In this document: positions 53,593-63,425 of the stretch, one piece after another
How the letters are laid out: each line of letters opens with the position of its first letter
How positions within the stretch are numbered: position 1 is the first letter of the stretch
From: Paenibacillus polymyxa
GTDB lineage: Bacteria > Bacillota > Bacilli > Paenibacillales > Paenibacillaceae
Reading direction: 5' to 3'
DNA length: 64,000 nucleotides
Assembly: GCF_015710975.1 (NCBI RefSeq)
Contig: NZ_CP049783.1
Coordinates: 5,652,001-5,716,000, forward strand
Translations under genes and position numbers: made by a program
Notes under the pieces: model-generated
What the model saw: the letters and a program-made list of their open reading frames with translations, nothing else
Told to the model about the DNA's origin: nothing
Database searches by the model: none

Positions 53593-53733
53593 AAATTACG
53601 CTCCCGTCAAGCTATTCATTAAATGCAGTATAATTATTTTCAGTCTCATCCAGTCATGTCCTATTTCAGTTGAACATAGTTTGTATTATATGCTCGCTGC
53701 AGCGTTATTCAAGCAGGCAAGGGGGGACTGGGA

Positions 53734-54840
53734 ATGAAACGTAATATTCATGTTTTTCAGATTGCTTTTACATACATTGGTACAATCGTCGGTGCCGGCT
53801 TCGCTACCGGACAAGAAATATTGCAATTCTTTACGCAATATGGACGTTGGGCTACAATCACGATTATGCTGTCCACACTCATATTTGTATGGTTGGGTAC
53901 GAAAATGATGCTGATCGCTCATGATATTTCAGCCCGCTCCTACGAGGATCTGAACAAGCACCTTTTTGGTGCCAATGCCGGAAAATGGATCAGCATATTC
54001 ACACTTCTTGTGCTGATTGGCGTGAACAGCGTCATGCTGGCAGGAGCCGGCTCTGTTTTTGTGGAGCACCTTCACCTGCACTACCAGACTGGACTGCTCA
54101 TTACACTAATCGGAACTTACTTGCTGCTGAATAAAGGTATTAAAGCGATTTTGCATATGAATACCATTGTTGTCCCGCTGATGATCACTATATCTCTTTT
54201 GCTCGTTCACAGTACCCTTTCCATGCCCAATCCGCAAAGCTTTATTACGAATACGACAGACCACAGTGTGCTACGCACATGGATATCTCCGCTCCTGTAC
54301 ACGTCCTTCAATCTGGCTATGGCTCAGGCCGTGCTTGTCCCTCTAGGCAGCCAAACTTTCTCCCGTAAAACGATCCGCTGGGGCGGTGTTTTGGGCGGAA
54401 TTGGTGTTGGCTTTATGCTGATGGCTGCACATTTTGTCATGTCAGCGCAAATGCCAGGCATTCAGCAATTTGAAATCCCTATGGGAAGCATTGCTTACCG
54501 TCTAGGCGCCCTTGTTGAAATCATATACATTCTACTCATTTTCATGGAGATCTTCAGTACCTTTGTGGCCGACATTTATGGAGTCAGTCTACAAATTCGT
54601 CAGCATGTCCAAATTTCGCCCAAGCTCATTACATTATTCATTATGCTCACCTGTTTTTTAATCAGTCAGTTCGGCTTCAGCTCACTGTTATCTGTGCTTT
54701 ATCCTATTTTTGGAATGCTCAGTCTGATGTGGGTCAGTAAACTGATCTTAGCAGGACGCGGAAGACCTTTCCGCTCCTCACGTCCTCGCTCCAGCTTTCG
54801 GCATTCTGATTCCAAACCAGGTGATACCCGTCATGGTTAG
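53734..54840 (+). CDS. ykvI: YkvI family membrane transporter
   Basis: 368 residues, ten or more helices. FTYIGTIVGAGFATGQEILQFF at the start is the unwound-helix motif of the LeuT-like superfamily YkvI proteins (about residues 12-33). Its transported solute is unknown; a cation-amino-acid symporter is possible. The basic tail (residues ~340-368) is probably cytoplasmic. AAGGGGGGACTGGGA precedes the ATG. Its last four bases overlap the convergent glycosyltransferase gene. Confidence 0.85.
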   Translation: MKRNIHVFQIAFTYIGTIVGAGFATGQEILQFFTQYGRWATITIMLSTLIFVWLGTKMMLIAHDISARSYEDLNKHLFGANAGKWISIFTLLVLIGVNSVMLAGAGSVFVEHLHLHYQTGLLITLIGTYLLLNKGIKAILHMNTIVVPLMITISLLLVHSTLSMPNPQSFITNTTDHSVLRTWISPLLYTSFNLAMAQAVLVPLGSQTFSRKTIRWGGVLGGIGVGFMLMAAHFVMSAQMPGIQQFEIPMGSIAYRLGALVEIIYILLIFMEIFSTFVADIYGVSLQIRQHVQISPKLITLFIMLTCFLISQFGFSSLLSVLYPIFGMLSLMWVSKLILAGRGRPFRSSRPRSSFRHSDSKPGDTRHG

Positions 54841-55961
54841 TGCGGAAATTTCAAATACATTTTCTTCAGTTCGTTAACAGCACGACTTAATGAATAGCTT
54901 GATTTAGCCTTGTCGCAGGCGGATCTAGCCAGTTCATAACGATAGGCAGGGTCAGCGATGACCTTTTCTAATGCGTCTGCCAGTGCCTTCGGATTATCGG
55001 GTGGCACGAGCAGACCATTTACCCCATTTTCAATCTGCTCCGGTATTCCCCCTACTTCTGTACCTACCAATGCCAGACAGCTCAATGCCGCTTCTGCAAA
55101 TACGGAGCCAAAGGCCTCCGCCCGCGAAGGCAATACAAATACATCAAAGAAAGGCATAAACTCTTCCGGGTGAAGAGTATATCCATAAAAAATCGTCTCA
55201 TGGTATATATCTAGCTGTCGCGCCATCTCTTCCATCTCAGGCCGAATCGGACCATCACCAATGATATGAAGTACAAATTCCTGATTTCTTTTTTTCAGCT
55301 CAGCGCAAGCCTGTAATAGAATATCAAGTCCTTTGGCGGGAACAAGTCGGCAAACGGTCATAAGCTGTGTCACTTCATTTTCGTGAGGAATGGGCTTAAA
55401 TCGCTTCTCATCATATCCATTTGGAATAACCACAACATCTTGCGGATGCTGTACATAAGGTGTTAAGTAATGCTGAAAAGATTGCGATACTGCTATCAGG
55501 CGATCCGCCTTCTGCTCCATTTCTCGGTACAGTGACACTAAGAATTGGTGTTCAGGCCCGTTCTCCTCTATTTTCCCGTTCAGAATTAACTCCTTCTCAT
55601 AGGAAGAGTGAATCGTCTGTACGAGCGGGGTATCTGGAAATACGTTTTTCATAGCTAGCCCGGCAATCGGATGATGAGCATGAATAAGGTCAAAGGGCTT
55701 CTGAATACGAAGCCGAGTCCACCACAAATAATCACGGTACGTCTGAATATATTTTTGAACGATAGGATATTGCTCATATCTCGTCCAGTCGAAGGTATCA
55801 AAGATTACTTCGTCCCTACCCTTGTTACGAATCCGTTTAGGGATTGAAAATAACTCCATTTCCCAACGGGGGGACGTAAATCGCTCTTGCAAATATGGAA
55901 TCATGGATGAAACGCCTCCCGGTTGCTCGGGTGGGAAAAAGAGAGCCTGTAGCAATTTCAT
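54837..55961 (-). CDS. GT4 family glycosyltransferase
   Basis: 374 residues of GT-B fold. IQKPFDLIHAHHPIAGLAM, VVIPNGYDEKRF, CRLVPAKGLDILLQA and the E-x7-E motif in RAEAFGSVFAEAALSC identify GT4. It uses a nucleotide sugar; acceptor unknown. It is distinct from the GT4 gene at 2354. AAAGGGGAAGCACTC precedes the ATG at 55961; six upstream codons are excluded. Convergent with ykvI, overlapping by 4 bp. Confidence 0.88.
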   Translation of the reverse strand: MKLLQALFFPPEQPGGVSSMIPYLQERFTSPRWEMELFSIPKRIRNKGRDEVIFDTFDWTRYEQYPIVQKYIQTYRDYLWWTRLRIQKPFDLIHAHHPIAGLAMKNVFPDTPLVQTIHSSYEKELILNGKIEENGPEHQFLVSLYREMEQKADRLIAVSQSFQHYLTPYVQHPQDVVVIPNGYDEKRFKPIPHENEVTQLMTVCRLVPAKGLDILLQACAELKKRNQEFVLHIIGDGPIRPEMEEMARQLDIYHETIFYGYTLHPEEFMPFFDVFVLPSRAEAFGSVFAEAALSCLALVGTEVGGIPEQIENGVNGLLVPPDNPKALADALEKVIADPAYRYELARSACDKAKSSYSLSRAVNELKKMYLKFPH

Positions 55962-56166
55962 GAGTGCTTCCCCTTTCAAGCATTAAACTGCCCGGAACAC
56001 AGGATATATGTATAGGTTTCCGGATTTTCTGAAAGATGATATATTGAGAATAAATGTTAGGCACAAAAGAAAATTATAACATTTTAACTGGAATAAATCC
56101 TGTCTATTGTATCGGAACGATATCGTCCGTTCAATAGATAGATTAATTTTACAAATGGAGTCGGTG

Positions 56167-57348
56167 ATGTTGACGTTGTTGTCCTTATTGGGAACCTTGG
56201 GCTCCCCATCTCTGGCCGGGGCCATAAGTGCAGCCTGCGGTTTGTATATTATACTCATGATGGCGCTAATGTGCGTGATCATATATAGCAGACAACGAAA
56301 AAAAGCCTATATCCTTTTTTCGGTTGCCGCTATTTTTATTATGACATATGAAGCGATGAATCTCTATTCGGCAGGCGGCGGCCAAATGCAACTGCAGGGA
56401 ATCGTGTGGAAAAATGCTTTGGAGGCGTTTGCCTTCGTGCTCATCAATGCCGCTGTATTTCAGCTTTACCGAAAGCTAAAGCTTATGGAAAAATGGGTCT
56501 TGCTGTTGCTGGCTGCGTTATTAATACTGCCGGTAATGGCTTGGACTTTAGGTTTGCTGCCTACTTGGATTAGCCCAGTGAAGTTGGTTGGATTCACTTT
56601 GTTTTATCGAGTGTTAGTGCTTATATTAAGCCTTCTGTTCATCACCCCGCGAATCGGACAGCCAAAGAAATTTATGGCAGGCCTATTCACTTATCTGCTC
56701 TGGCTTGGTTTTCTCTGGCTGCGAAATGACATCCCTGAAGAAGCAGACGGATCAAACACAATCCTGTGGATGTCATTTTTACCATTGCTGTACTACACTA
56801 CGTTATTTATCATCCTGTTTGAACGGATTGTGGAGCTACTCCAAAGGATTTATCGTTCTTCCATTACCGATGGCCTGACAGGACTGTATAACCGTAAATA
56901 TTTTTCGGGGCGACTTCGACGATATATGGACCAGGGAATCCGCGTGTCGGTCATTTTTTGCGATATTGACAATTTCAAAAAGCTGAATGATACGCAGGGC
57001 CATGCTCGTGCGGATGAAGTTCTCAAGCAGGTGGCACAGATTATGGAGGACGAACTGGATGAAATCGGGCTGACCGGACGATACGGTGGCGAGGAACTGG
57101 TCGCAATGGTTGTGGATCGTCGGGCCAAGGTGGCGCTGGTCGCAGAACGAATCCGCGAACGTGTTGCTGAGGAAAGCATCGTCACTATCAGTGTCGGACA
57201 CAGTACTGTGAAGAAGGAAATGAACCCGGATGAACTCGTCAAACAGGCCGATCAAGCCATGTACATATCCAAAACGACAGGTAAAAACAAGGTTACAGCT
57301 TATAAGGCAGCGGAAGTGAAACAAAATCGGGCAGCACGCGCACAATAA
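56167..57348 (+). CDS. Diguanylate cyclase with N-terminal membrane domain
   Basis: 393 residues. About seven hydrophobic helices (residues 5-220) are followed by a GGDEF domain: SITDGLTGLYNRKYF, VIFCDIDNFKKLNDTQGHA and the active loop RYGGEELVAM (307-311 = GGEEL). The Phe of GGEEF is Leu here; activity is still likely because the metal and GTP residues are present. It makes c-di-GMP from two GTP. GGAG lies six bases before ATG 56167; ATG 56155 is an alternative. A strong terminator follows. Confidence 0.88.
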   Translation: MLTLLSLLGTLGSPSLAGAISAACGLYIILMMALMCVIIYSRQRKKAYILFSVAAIFIMTYEAMNLYSAGGGQMQLQGIVWKNALEAFAFVLINAAVFQLYRKLKLMEKWVLLLLAALLILPVMAWTLGLLPTWISPVKLVGFTLFYRVLVLILSLLFITPRIGQPKKFMAGLFTYLLWLGFLWLRNDIPEEADGSNTILWMSFLPLLYYTTLFIILFERIVELLQRIYRSSITDGLTGLYNRKYFSGRLRRYMDQGIRVSVIFCDIDNFKKLNDTQGHARADEVLKQVAQIMEDELDEIGLTGRYGGEELVAMVVDRRAKVALVAERIRERVAEESIVTISVGHSTVKKEMNPDELVKQADQAMYISKTTGKNKVTAYKAAEVKQNRAARAQ

Positions 57349-57415
57349 TTCGCAAATTACGATTTGTTATCGAAGACTGCCTATGAATACTGCTCTGTCT
57401 AATTGTCTATATCAT

Positions 57416-57460
57416 AAAATGACGCACAGGAATCTCGTACGAGTCTGTGCGTCATTTATA
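57416..57460 (+). terminator. Terminator after the diguanylate cyclase gene
   Basis: AAAATGACGCACAG (57416-57429) pairs with CTGTGCGTCATTT (57445-57457), loop of 15 bases with its own CTCGTACGAG. A-rich and T-rich ends allow use by the convergent pseudouridine synthase gene. Confidence 0.9.
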
Positions 57461-57473
57461 TTTAATATTACCA

Positions 57474-58256
57474 TCAAGCTTCTGATGTTGCGGAAACTAT
57501 ATCACGGCCGATCAATGCCAGTTCTTCGCTAGTCAGCTCTCGATAGCTGCCCAGTGGAAGCTGATCATCCAGCTTCAATGGCCCCATGGCTGTTCTTTTC
57601 AAGTAGGTCACCTTTTTACCAACCGCCTCGAACATGCGCTTCACTTGGTGAAACTTACCTTCATGGATTACAAGCGAAATATAGGAAATGACTTCCCCAT
57701 CTGCCTGATGCGGCTGTTCATGCCGAAGAATCGTCAACTGCGCGGGAAGGGTGACATACCCATCGTCCAGTTCCACTCCTGCTGTAAATTGAAGAATATC
57801 CTCCTCCGTGACAAGTCCCAACACCGTAGCTTCATACGTTTTGGGGACATGACGCCTCGGAGATAGTAGTTCGTGCGCCAGCTTGCCATCGTTGGTCAAT
57901 AACAATAGGCCTTCTGTATCTTTATCTAGCCGCCCTACTGGAAAAGGCTCGAAATGTCGTTCCTCCGCACTCAGCAAATCCAGCACCGTTCGTTCCCTCG
58001 TATCTTCGGTTGCAGATATAACACCTGGGGGCTTGTGCAGCATGATGTAAATATACTCTCTAAAAACAACAAGTTCGCCGTTCACTTCAATTTGATCTTG
58101 ATATGGATGAACCTGTAAGCCGCTATCCTTGATGATCCGTCCGTTTACTGTGATCATACCTTGCTTTACCTGTCTCTTGATATCACTACGGGAACCATAG
58201 CCCATATGGGTTAAAATTTTGTCCAAACGCTGAGTTTGTCTTCCTTTTCCACTCAT
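57474..58256 (-). CDS. 16S/23S rRNA pseudouridine synthase, RsuA family
   Basis: 260 residues. The S4 RNA-binding domain is in RLDKILTHMGYGSRSDIKR and GMITVNGRIIKDSG; catalysis in FPVGRLDKDTEGLLLLTNDG with Asp. It isomerises a uridine in rRNA. The RsuA and RluB/E/F branches cannot be separated by eye. GGAGGTGG lies nine bases before the ATG at 58256, which overlaps the stop of the upstream methyltransferase gene (ATGA), so the two are translationally coupled. Confidence 0.9.
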   Translation of the reverse strand: MSGKGRQTQRLDKILTHMGYGSRSDIKRQVKQGMITVNGRIIKDSGLQVHPYQDQIEVNGELVVFREYIYIMLHKPPGVISATEDTRERTVLDLLSAEERHFEPFPVGRLDKDTEGLLLLTNDGKLAHELLSPRRHVPKTYEATVLGLVTEEDILQFTAGVELDDGYVTLPAQLTILRHEQPHQADGEVISYISLVIHEGKFHQVKRMFEAVGKKVTYLKRTAMGPLKLDDQLPLGSYRELTSEELALIGRDIVSATSEA

Positions 58257-59932
58257 ACCGATGTCCACCTCCAGCCTGTAGGATATTCATTTTTAAGCAT
58301 GCCGTCCTGCCATTTGCCCCACCCGGCCGAATAACCATCAATACACACGAGAGTATAGCCCTTTGGTTGGACTTCATTCCGAAGCTCCATTCTCTCAACA
58401 GGGATGGACAAGGTTTCACCTTTTAAATATCGGATGGCTTCAGCATCCGAGCTGGAAAGGTTGATGCTTCTAACCGCCTCAAAAGAGCGCAAAGCCACCG
58501 CCAGTGGATGTGAAGGTACAAAACGACCATTCTTATCGGTTCCCATAAACCAGCCCGGACGTACCACCTTAAGCCCGTCCAAACGATGTGATGCCAGCGG
58601 CGACTGATAAATTCGATCTCCGTAGACCACCGTGTAGCCTGCAAATGAAACCTCCAACTGCTCCTGAACAAATTGATGATAAGATTCCAACACATCATGC
58701 GGGGAGCGTACAGCAGATTTTGCATTTTCTTTGCCCATACGTGACTTGTTACCATCAAAGCCGCGCGTGGTCTTTCCTTTGCCTGACTTTCCGCCCATTC
58801 CTTTTCCGGTTCGTTTAGGCTCATCAGTCGTGCGCCTTCCTTGGACACTTGGGAGCAGCGCTTCCTTGACGGGCAAATGTTGCTTCTTGTGCGAATATGC
58901 TGCTTCTATTTTTAATATTCTTTCATTCTTGTTCGTATATGGAGCCAGTTCTCCTGACTCAGTGTGATCTGCTGTCGAAGTGACACGACCACCACCCTGA
59001 TGCTGCAATATGGCGATAAAATGCCCTTCACCCTCTACAAGATGCGGCCATAGGCGTGCTGTACCTCGCAGTTCCGGATGTGCAGATGCAATCTCTTCAT
59101 TCATCCATTCCGGGTGGCCTGGTGCAAAACCTGCTTCCGAAGGAACAGGGACTACGTTAAAATCAGGATGAGCCTCCAGAAATTCCGCAATCATTCCTTC
59201 ATTTTCTTCCGGGGCAAAGGTGCAGGTCGAATAGACAATTCTTCCCCCATCGCTCAGCATCGAGGCCGCTACACGCAAAATGTCCCGTTGCATGACCACA
59301 CATTTTTCTACCGAGTGTGTCTCCCATTGTTTGGCCATATCTTCATCCTTACGGAACATACCTTCTCCCGAACAAGGTGCGTCAATTAAAATTTTGTTGA
59401 AGAAATGAGGAAAAGCATCTGCGATACGATCCGGGCTTTCATTCAATACCACGGCATTGCGCACACCGTACAGTTCCACATTTTTAGCCAGCGCCTTGGT
59501 TCGATCGGCGCTAATATCATTGGTCACCAGTACGCCACTTCCTTGCAGTTTGGCTGCGATTTGGGTTGATTTCCCCCCCGGTGCAGCGCACAAGTCCAAA
59601 ACAGCTTCACCCTGAGCTATATTGAGCAGTTCAACCGGAGACATCGCACTTGGTTCCTGTACATAGTACAACCCAGCATGATAGTAAGGGTGAAGTCCAG
59701 GCTTAGTGCCGTGCGGAATGTAAAAACCTGTGGGGCACCACGGAATCGGCCGCAGTTCGAACGGAGAACGTTCCTTAAAGTCCTCTACTGGAATTTTTAA
59801 TGTATTGACGCGAATCCCGGCATGGGGCGTGTGGTCATAGGCAGCCATAAAAGCCTCAAATTCATCACCGAGCAGTTGTTCCATGCGCTTTACAAATGCT
59901 GTGGGGAGCTGTACACCCATAATCGTAATCAT
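58253..59932 (-). CDS. RsmF/NOP family class I SAM-dependent RNA m5C methyltransferase
   Basis: 559 residues. SAM loop LDLCAAPGGKSTQIAAKL (about 112-129), NDISADRTKAL and the two catalytic Cys in DAPCSGEGMFRKDE and YSTCTFAPEENEG. The C-terminal ~200 residues form a PUA-like domain, RsmF-style. It methylates a cytosine of rRNA. AGGACAGG is four bases before ATG 59932; ATG 59920 is an alternative. In an operon with the pseudouridine synthase (4-bp overlap), an rRNA modification unit. Confidence 0.92.
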   Translation of the reverse strand: MITIMGVQLPTAFVKRMEQLLGDEFEAFMAAYDHTPHAGIRVNTLKIPVEDFKERSPFELRPIPWCPTGFYIPHGTKPGLHPYYHAGLYYVQEPSAMSPVELLNIAQGEAVLDLCAAPGGKSTQIAAKLQGSGVLVTNDISADRTKALAKNVELYGVRNAVVLNESPDRIADAFPHFFNKILIDAPCSGEGMFRKDEDMAKQWETHSVEKCVVMQRDILRVAASMLSDGGRIVYSTCTFAPEENEGMIAEFLEAHPDFNVVPVPSEAGFAPGHPEWMNEEIASAHPELRGTARLWPHLVEGEGHFIAILQHQGGGRVTSTADHTESGELAPYTNKNERILKIEAAYSHKKQHLPVKEALLPSVQGRRTTDEPKRTGKGMGGKSGKGKTTRGFDGNKSRMGKENAKSAVRSPHDVLESYHQFVQEQLEVSFAGYTVVYGDRIYQSPLASHRLDGLKVVRPGWFMGTDKNGRFVPSHPLAVALRSFEAVRSINLSSSDAEAIRYLKGETLSIPVERMELRNEVQPKGYTLVCIDGYSAGWGKWQDGMLKNEYPTGWRWTSV

Positions 59933-60083
59933 CCTGTCCTGTTAAAATAAATTTTATTGTACCATAATCAACCTGTTATCCGGCAATATCTGTGTGATTT
60001 ACAAACTTTCACTACAAGCTGTAATGTTGTATAATAATGAGATTCATAGTTACATATTTTAGATTTTGATAGGAGAGATTCCA

Positions 60084-60611
60084 TTGAACGCACAAAAATC
60101 CAACAAAAAAAAGCTTATCCCTGTCATTGGCTTTTTTGTTGTGCTTGTCATTTTGCTTGGAGTGCTGCTCGCTTTAAACTCGGGCACTAAAAACAAGCTG
60201 TACGGCGTTTCCACAGCCTCGTTAAATCCTGCTACCCAGGAACTGCTAAATGATCCGAACTATCAGCAAATTATTAAGCCAGAAGATTTACAAAGTAAAA
60301 TTGACAAAAAGGAAAGCTTTTTCGTCTATCATTTCGCTTCCGACTGTGTTCACTGCCGTGCCACTACTCCCAAGCTCATGCCTTTGAGCAAGCAGGAGAA
60401 TATCACGATGCACGAATTTAACCTGCGTGAGTATGAGGCTGGCTGGGACAAGTACAAGATTGAGTATACTCCCACGCTTGTTTATTACGAAAAAGGCGTG
60501 GAAAAGGAACGTATGGTTGGTGGATTGAAGGAAAGTCCTTCAGACAACGGCTACACACTCGACGATTTCAAAGCCTTTTTTGAGAAATATAAAAAGAACG
60601 TAACCTCTTAG
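60084..60611 (+). CDS. Membrane-anchored thioredoxin-like protein
   Basis: 175 residues. A short cytoplasmic basic tail (NAQKSNKKK) and one membrane helix (VIGFFVVLVILLGVLLAL) lead to an extracytoplasmic domain with CVHC (88-91), a thioredoxin-type active site, and the cis-Pro in IEYTPTLVYYEKG. It probably moves disulfides outside the membrane. The start is TTG at 60084: AGGAGAG lies six bases upstream. Confidence 0.85.
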   Translation: MNAQKSNKKKLIPVIGFFVVLVILLGVLLALNSGTKNKLYGVSTASLNPATQELLNDPNYQQIIKPEDLQSKIDKKESFFVYHFASDCVHCRATTPKLMPLSKQENITMHEFNLREYEAGWDKYKIEYTPTLVYYEKGVEKERMVGGLKESPSDNGYTLDDFKAFFEKYKKNVTS

Positions 60612-60636
60612 ACAAATGTCTCACACCCGACAATGA

Positions 60637-60682
60637 TAAAGCAGCCCGATCCCTATAAAACGGATCGGGCTGCTCGTTTATT
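60637..60682 (+). terminator. Terminator after the thioredoxin-like gene
   Basis: AGCAGCCCGATCC (60640-60652) pairs with GGATCGGGCTGCT (60662-60674), followed by CGTTTATT. It may also terminate the leftward DUF309 gene. Confidence 0.88.
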
Positions 60683-60695
60683 ATGCGCTACAACA

Positions 60696-61265
60696 TCAAG
60701 GCGCATCCTTCGTTTCCACCGTAGCTGAGCGTAAGCTGCCAGCAGCCTGTCTTCGCCTAATCGAAGCTTCCAGCGCCTGCTGACGCTGCTCATGCTTTTC
60801 GCCACGCCGAGGACCTCTCTGCTGAGGGACGTTGACCGGAACGGACAACGCTGCCTTCTCCACGGCCCGACGCAGCCCAGGTTCGATGATTTCAATCTTC
60901 AAGTCCCGATAAATCGGCGGTTGACGATGAAGCTCTTCCGAACCTTCCATAACAGCTTCAGCAAGCTGCCGGGCGCAAGCGCGCGCCTCGTCTACCAGCT
61001 TCGCCATATTAATACCCAGCGCCTGCGAAGAAGCATGTTCCAACCTGTGTACCGCACTGTCCAGCATCATGTATCCACCACGATAGTTACCATTGCGAAA
61101 ATGATACAGTCCTACAGCAACTTGCAGCAAACCTTTATATACAGGGTCTCGGTCCAGCTTAAGCCACAACTCTTCCAGTACCTCATGACATTCAAAGTAA
61201 TCCCGATCCCGATTGAAGTATACCAAATAAGTTACGTACAACGGTTCATAGGAAGGGTTCACCAT
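60696..61265 (-). CDS. DUF309 domain protein
   Basis: 189 residues. YVTYLVYFNRDRDYFECHEVLEE with the family H-E motif, LQVAVGLYHFRNGNYRGG and HRLEH; the C-terminal ~60 residues are Arg/Gln-rich. DUF309 is a helical, cytosolic family of unknown function. The ATG at 61265 directly follows the stop of the alarmone synthetase gene, so translation is coupled. Third gene of the pyrD-led operon. Confidence 0.85.
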   Translation of the reverse strand: MVNPSYEPLYVTYLVYFNRDRDYFECHEVLEELWLKLDRDPVYKGLLQVAVGLYHFRNGNYRGGYMMLDSAVHRLEHASSQALGINMAKLVDEARACARQLAEAVMEGSEELHRQPPIYRDLKIEIIEPGLRRAVEKAALSVPVNVPQQRGPRRGEKHEQRQQALEASIRRRQAAGSLRSATVETKDAP

Positions 61266-62078
61266 TTAAAACTCATCCCTGTCTTCTTCCTTAGTTGAAG
61301 CTTCCAGCATCTCCTTGACCTCATCATGCAGCTGCTTGATTCCTTCCATGTCGTGCCGCTCCCACAGTTCATTAAATCTGCGCTGCGCCTCAATCGTTTC
61401 ACTAATTTTATGGTAGAAATAAAGACGGTGCATGCCTGTTAGGACTTTGGATACGATATTGGCTTCATCCTCGAACTTCTTCTGCGCTTCCAATATTTCA
61501 AGACGGATGGAAGACATTTCATTATCCAACACAAAGGCTGCCTCAGCCGCCTTTTTCAACCGGGCCCGCATATCATCCGGCAAGCTCTCACGATACTTAT
61601 AGCTAAGAGAATGCTCTATGGTTGCCCAAAAATTCATAGCCAACGTACGGATTTGAATTTCGGCCAGCACAATTTTTAACCCCACTGCTGTCTGAACCGG
61701 GTACTCCACAATCATATGAAAGCTGCGATAGCCGCTATCTTTATAATTGGTGATATAGTCCTTTTCATACAATACCGTCAAATCCTTACGTCTTCGAATA
61801 TATTCGGCTACCCGCCGAATATCCTCTACGAATTGACACATGATGCGAATGCCGGCAATATCCTCGATCCCCGTCTCCAGCTGATCAGGTGAAACCTGCA
61901 ATCTCTTCGCCTTATCGAGGATGCTGGATATTTTTTTAACCCGTCCAGTTACGAATTCGATAGGAGCGTATTCCTCGCGCTTTTTCAGCTCCGCACGCAT
62001 TGTTTTGAACTTGACCTTAAGTTCCTCCACCGCCTGATCGTATGGCAGCAAAAATGTTCCCCAGTCTCTTCCGTCCAT
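61266..62078 (-). CDS. Small alarmone synthetase, GTP pyrophosphokinase family (RelQ type)
   Basis: 270 residues. RVKKISSILDKAKR and DIAGIRIMCQFVEDI with the Asp-Arg synthetase residues, NYKDSGYRSFHMIVEYP and EIQIRTLAMNFWATIEHSLS identify the synthetase domain; no hydrolase (HD) domain is present. It makes (p)ppGpp or pppGpp-like alarmones. A ~60-residue C-terminal helical tail (EAQKKFEDEANIVSK to EEDRDEF) is longer than in B. subtilis RelQ. AGGAGGTACGGGG precedes ATG 62078. Cotranscribed with pyrD (34-bp gap) and DUF309. Confidence 0.9.
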   Translation of the reverse strand: MDGRDWGTFLLPYDQAVEELKVKFKTMRAELKKREEYAPIEFVTGRVKKISSILDKAKRLQVSPDQLETGIEDIAGIRIMCQFVEDIRRVAEYIRRRKDLTVLYEKDYITNYKDSGYRSFHMIVEYPVQTAVGLKIVLAEIQIRTLAMNFWATIEHSLSYKYRESLPDDMRARLKKAAEAAFVLDNEMSSIRLEILEAQKKFEDEANIVSKVLTGMHRLYFYHKISETIEAQRRFNELWERHDMEGIKQLHDEVKEMLEASTKEEDRDEF

Positions 62079-62112
62079 CCCCGTACCTCCTGTCTCTTCC
62101 GACAACACTTTT

Positions 62113-63207
62113 TTATCTATGAGCTGCACCAACAGCCTCGGTAATGTGTCTAAAGCCGTCCTTTCGAAGCAGCTCACGCAGACCGGCATGTATAGCCCGG
62201 TTTACTTCCGGACCTTCGTAAATCAATGCTGTATAAATTTCAATCAGGCTAGCGCCTGCTTTAATTTTGTCATAGGCATCACGACTGGTAAAAATACCGC
62301 CTGATCCAATAATAGGCAGCTTCCCTTCCGTCTGGCGGTATACCCGTCCAATGACCTCTGTGGAACGGTCACGTAGCGGCTTACCACTCAATCCTCCGGT
62401 TTCACTTGCATTTCGATGCGTCAGACCCGTCCTGGATATCGTCGTGTTCGTCGCAATAATGCCATCCACTCCGCTGGCCGCAATCGCATCCGTCATATAT
62501 TCCAATTCCTCGTCCGATACATCCGGTGCAATTTTGACCAGTACAGACTTGGCTTTACCATACTTTGTCGCCTGAACTCCCATCTCTGCCCGAACCGCTT
62601 CCAGTAACGACTTCAGTTCACTGCCATGCTGGAGTTTTCGTAAATCCGGGGTATTGGGCGAACTAATGTTTACTACAAAGAAGTCCGCATACGGATACAG
62701 TGCGGAAATACATTTCTCATAGTCCTTATGGGCATCCTCATTTGGCGTTACTTTATTTTTACCGATATTAACAGCAATCGGCACAGGTCGATGTTTAAGG
62801 GTAGCCAAACGCTGGGCCATGCTCTCAGCACCCAGATTGTTAAAGCCCATCCGATTGACTAATGCCTCATCGGGAGGCAGTCGAAACAACCGGGGCTGAT
62901 CATTGCCGGGCTGTCCGACAGGTGTCACCGTGCCTACTTCCATAAAACCAAAACCGATGGAAGAAAAACCGACAACCGCTTCAGCATTTTTATCCAGTCC
63001 CGCAGCCAGTCCAATCGGGTTGGGAAAATGAATACCAAACAGATCAACGGCAAGATCTTCCGTTTCCTTGACTCCATACATCCCTCGCAACGTCGCTGCT
63101 CCACCGGGAAGTGAGCCCGCATGCTTTAAGCCGTCAATGACTACATGATGGGCCCTCTCTGGACTCATTTTGAAAAAAACAGGTTTCGCAATCCTTCGAT
63201 ACAACAC
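62113..63207 (-). CDS. pyrD: Dihydroorotate dehydrogenase (quinone), class 2
   Basis: 364 residues. The N-terminal helical membrane-contact segment (LYRRIAKPVFFKM), FMEVGTVTPVGQPGNDQPRLFRL, MGFNNLGAE, and the catalytic Ser in VVNISSPNTPDLRKLQ identify class 2; class 1 would lack this N-terminus and use Cys. It oxidises dihydroorotate to orotate with quinone. Isolated from the pyr operon but the only PyrD visible. The start is GTG at 63207 with GGAGTGGATGAATC upstream. Confidence 0.93.
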   Translation of the reverse strand: MLYRRIAKPVFFKMSPERAHHVVIDGLKHAGSLPGGAATLRGMYGVKETEDLAVDLFGIHFPNPIGLAAGLDKNAEAVVGFSSIGFGFMEVGTVTPVGQPGNDQPRLFRLPPDEALVNRMGFNNLGAESMAQRLATLKHRPVPIAVNIGKNKVTPNEDAHKDYEKCISALYPYADFFVVNISSPNTPDLRKLQHGSELKSLLEAVRAEMGVQATKYGKAKSVLVKIAPDVSDEELEYMTDAIAASGVDGIIATNTTISRTGLTHRNASETGGLSGKPLRDRSTEVIGRVYRQTEGKLPIIGSGGIFTSRDAYDKIKAGASLIEIYTALIYEGPEVNRAIHAGLRELLRKDGFRHITEAVGAAHR

Positions 63208-63425
63208 GATTCATCCACTCCGTTCTATGCCCTTGCACAATCCTAAAAAAACATCTCTACAAAATAGTTTAGCTTTTTCCATACCAAAAAGAAAGTAATT
63301 TGCGAGGTCCAATATCAGAACAATTCAGTTGTCATGGAGATGTCATTGAAAATGTATAATCAAACCATTTACAATGGACATAGTAAGACAGGATCTTAGC
63401 CCGCAAGAAAAGAGGGATTGCTGAT

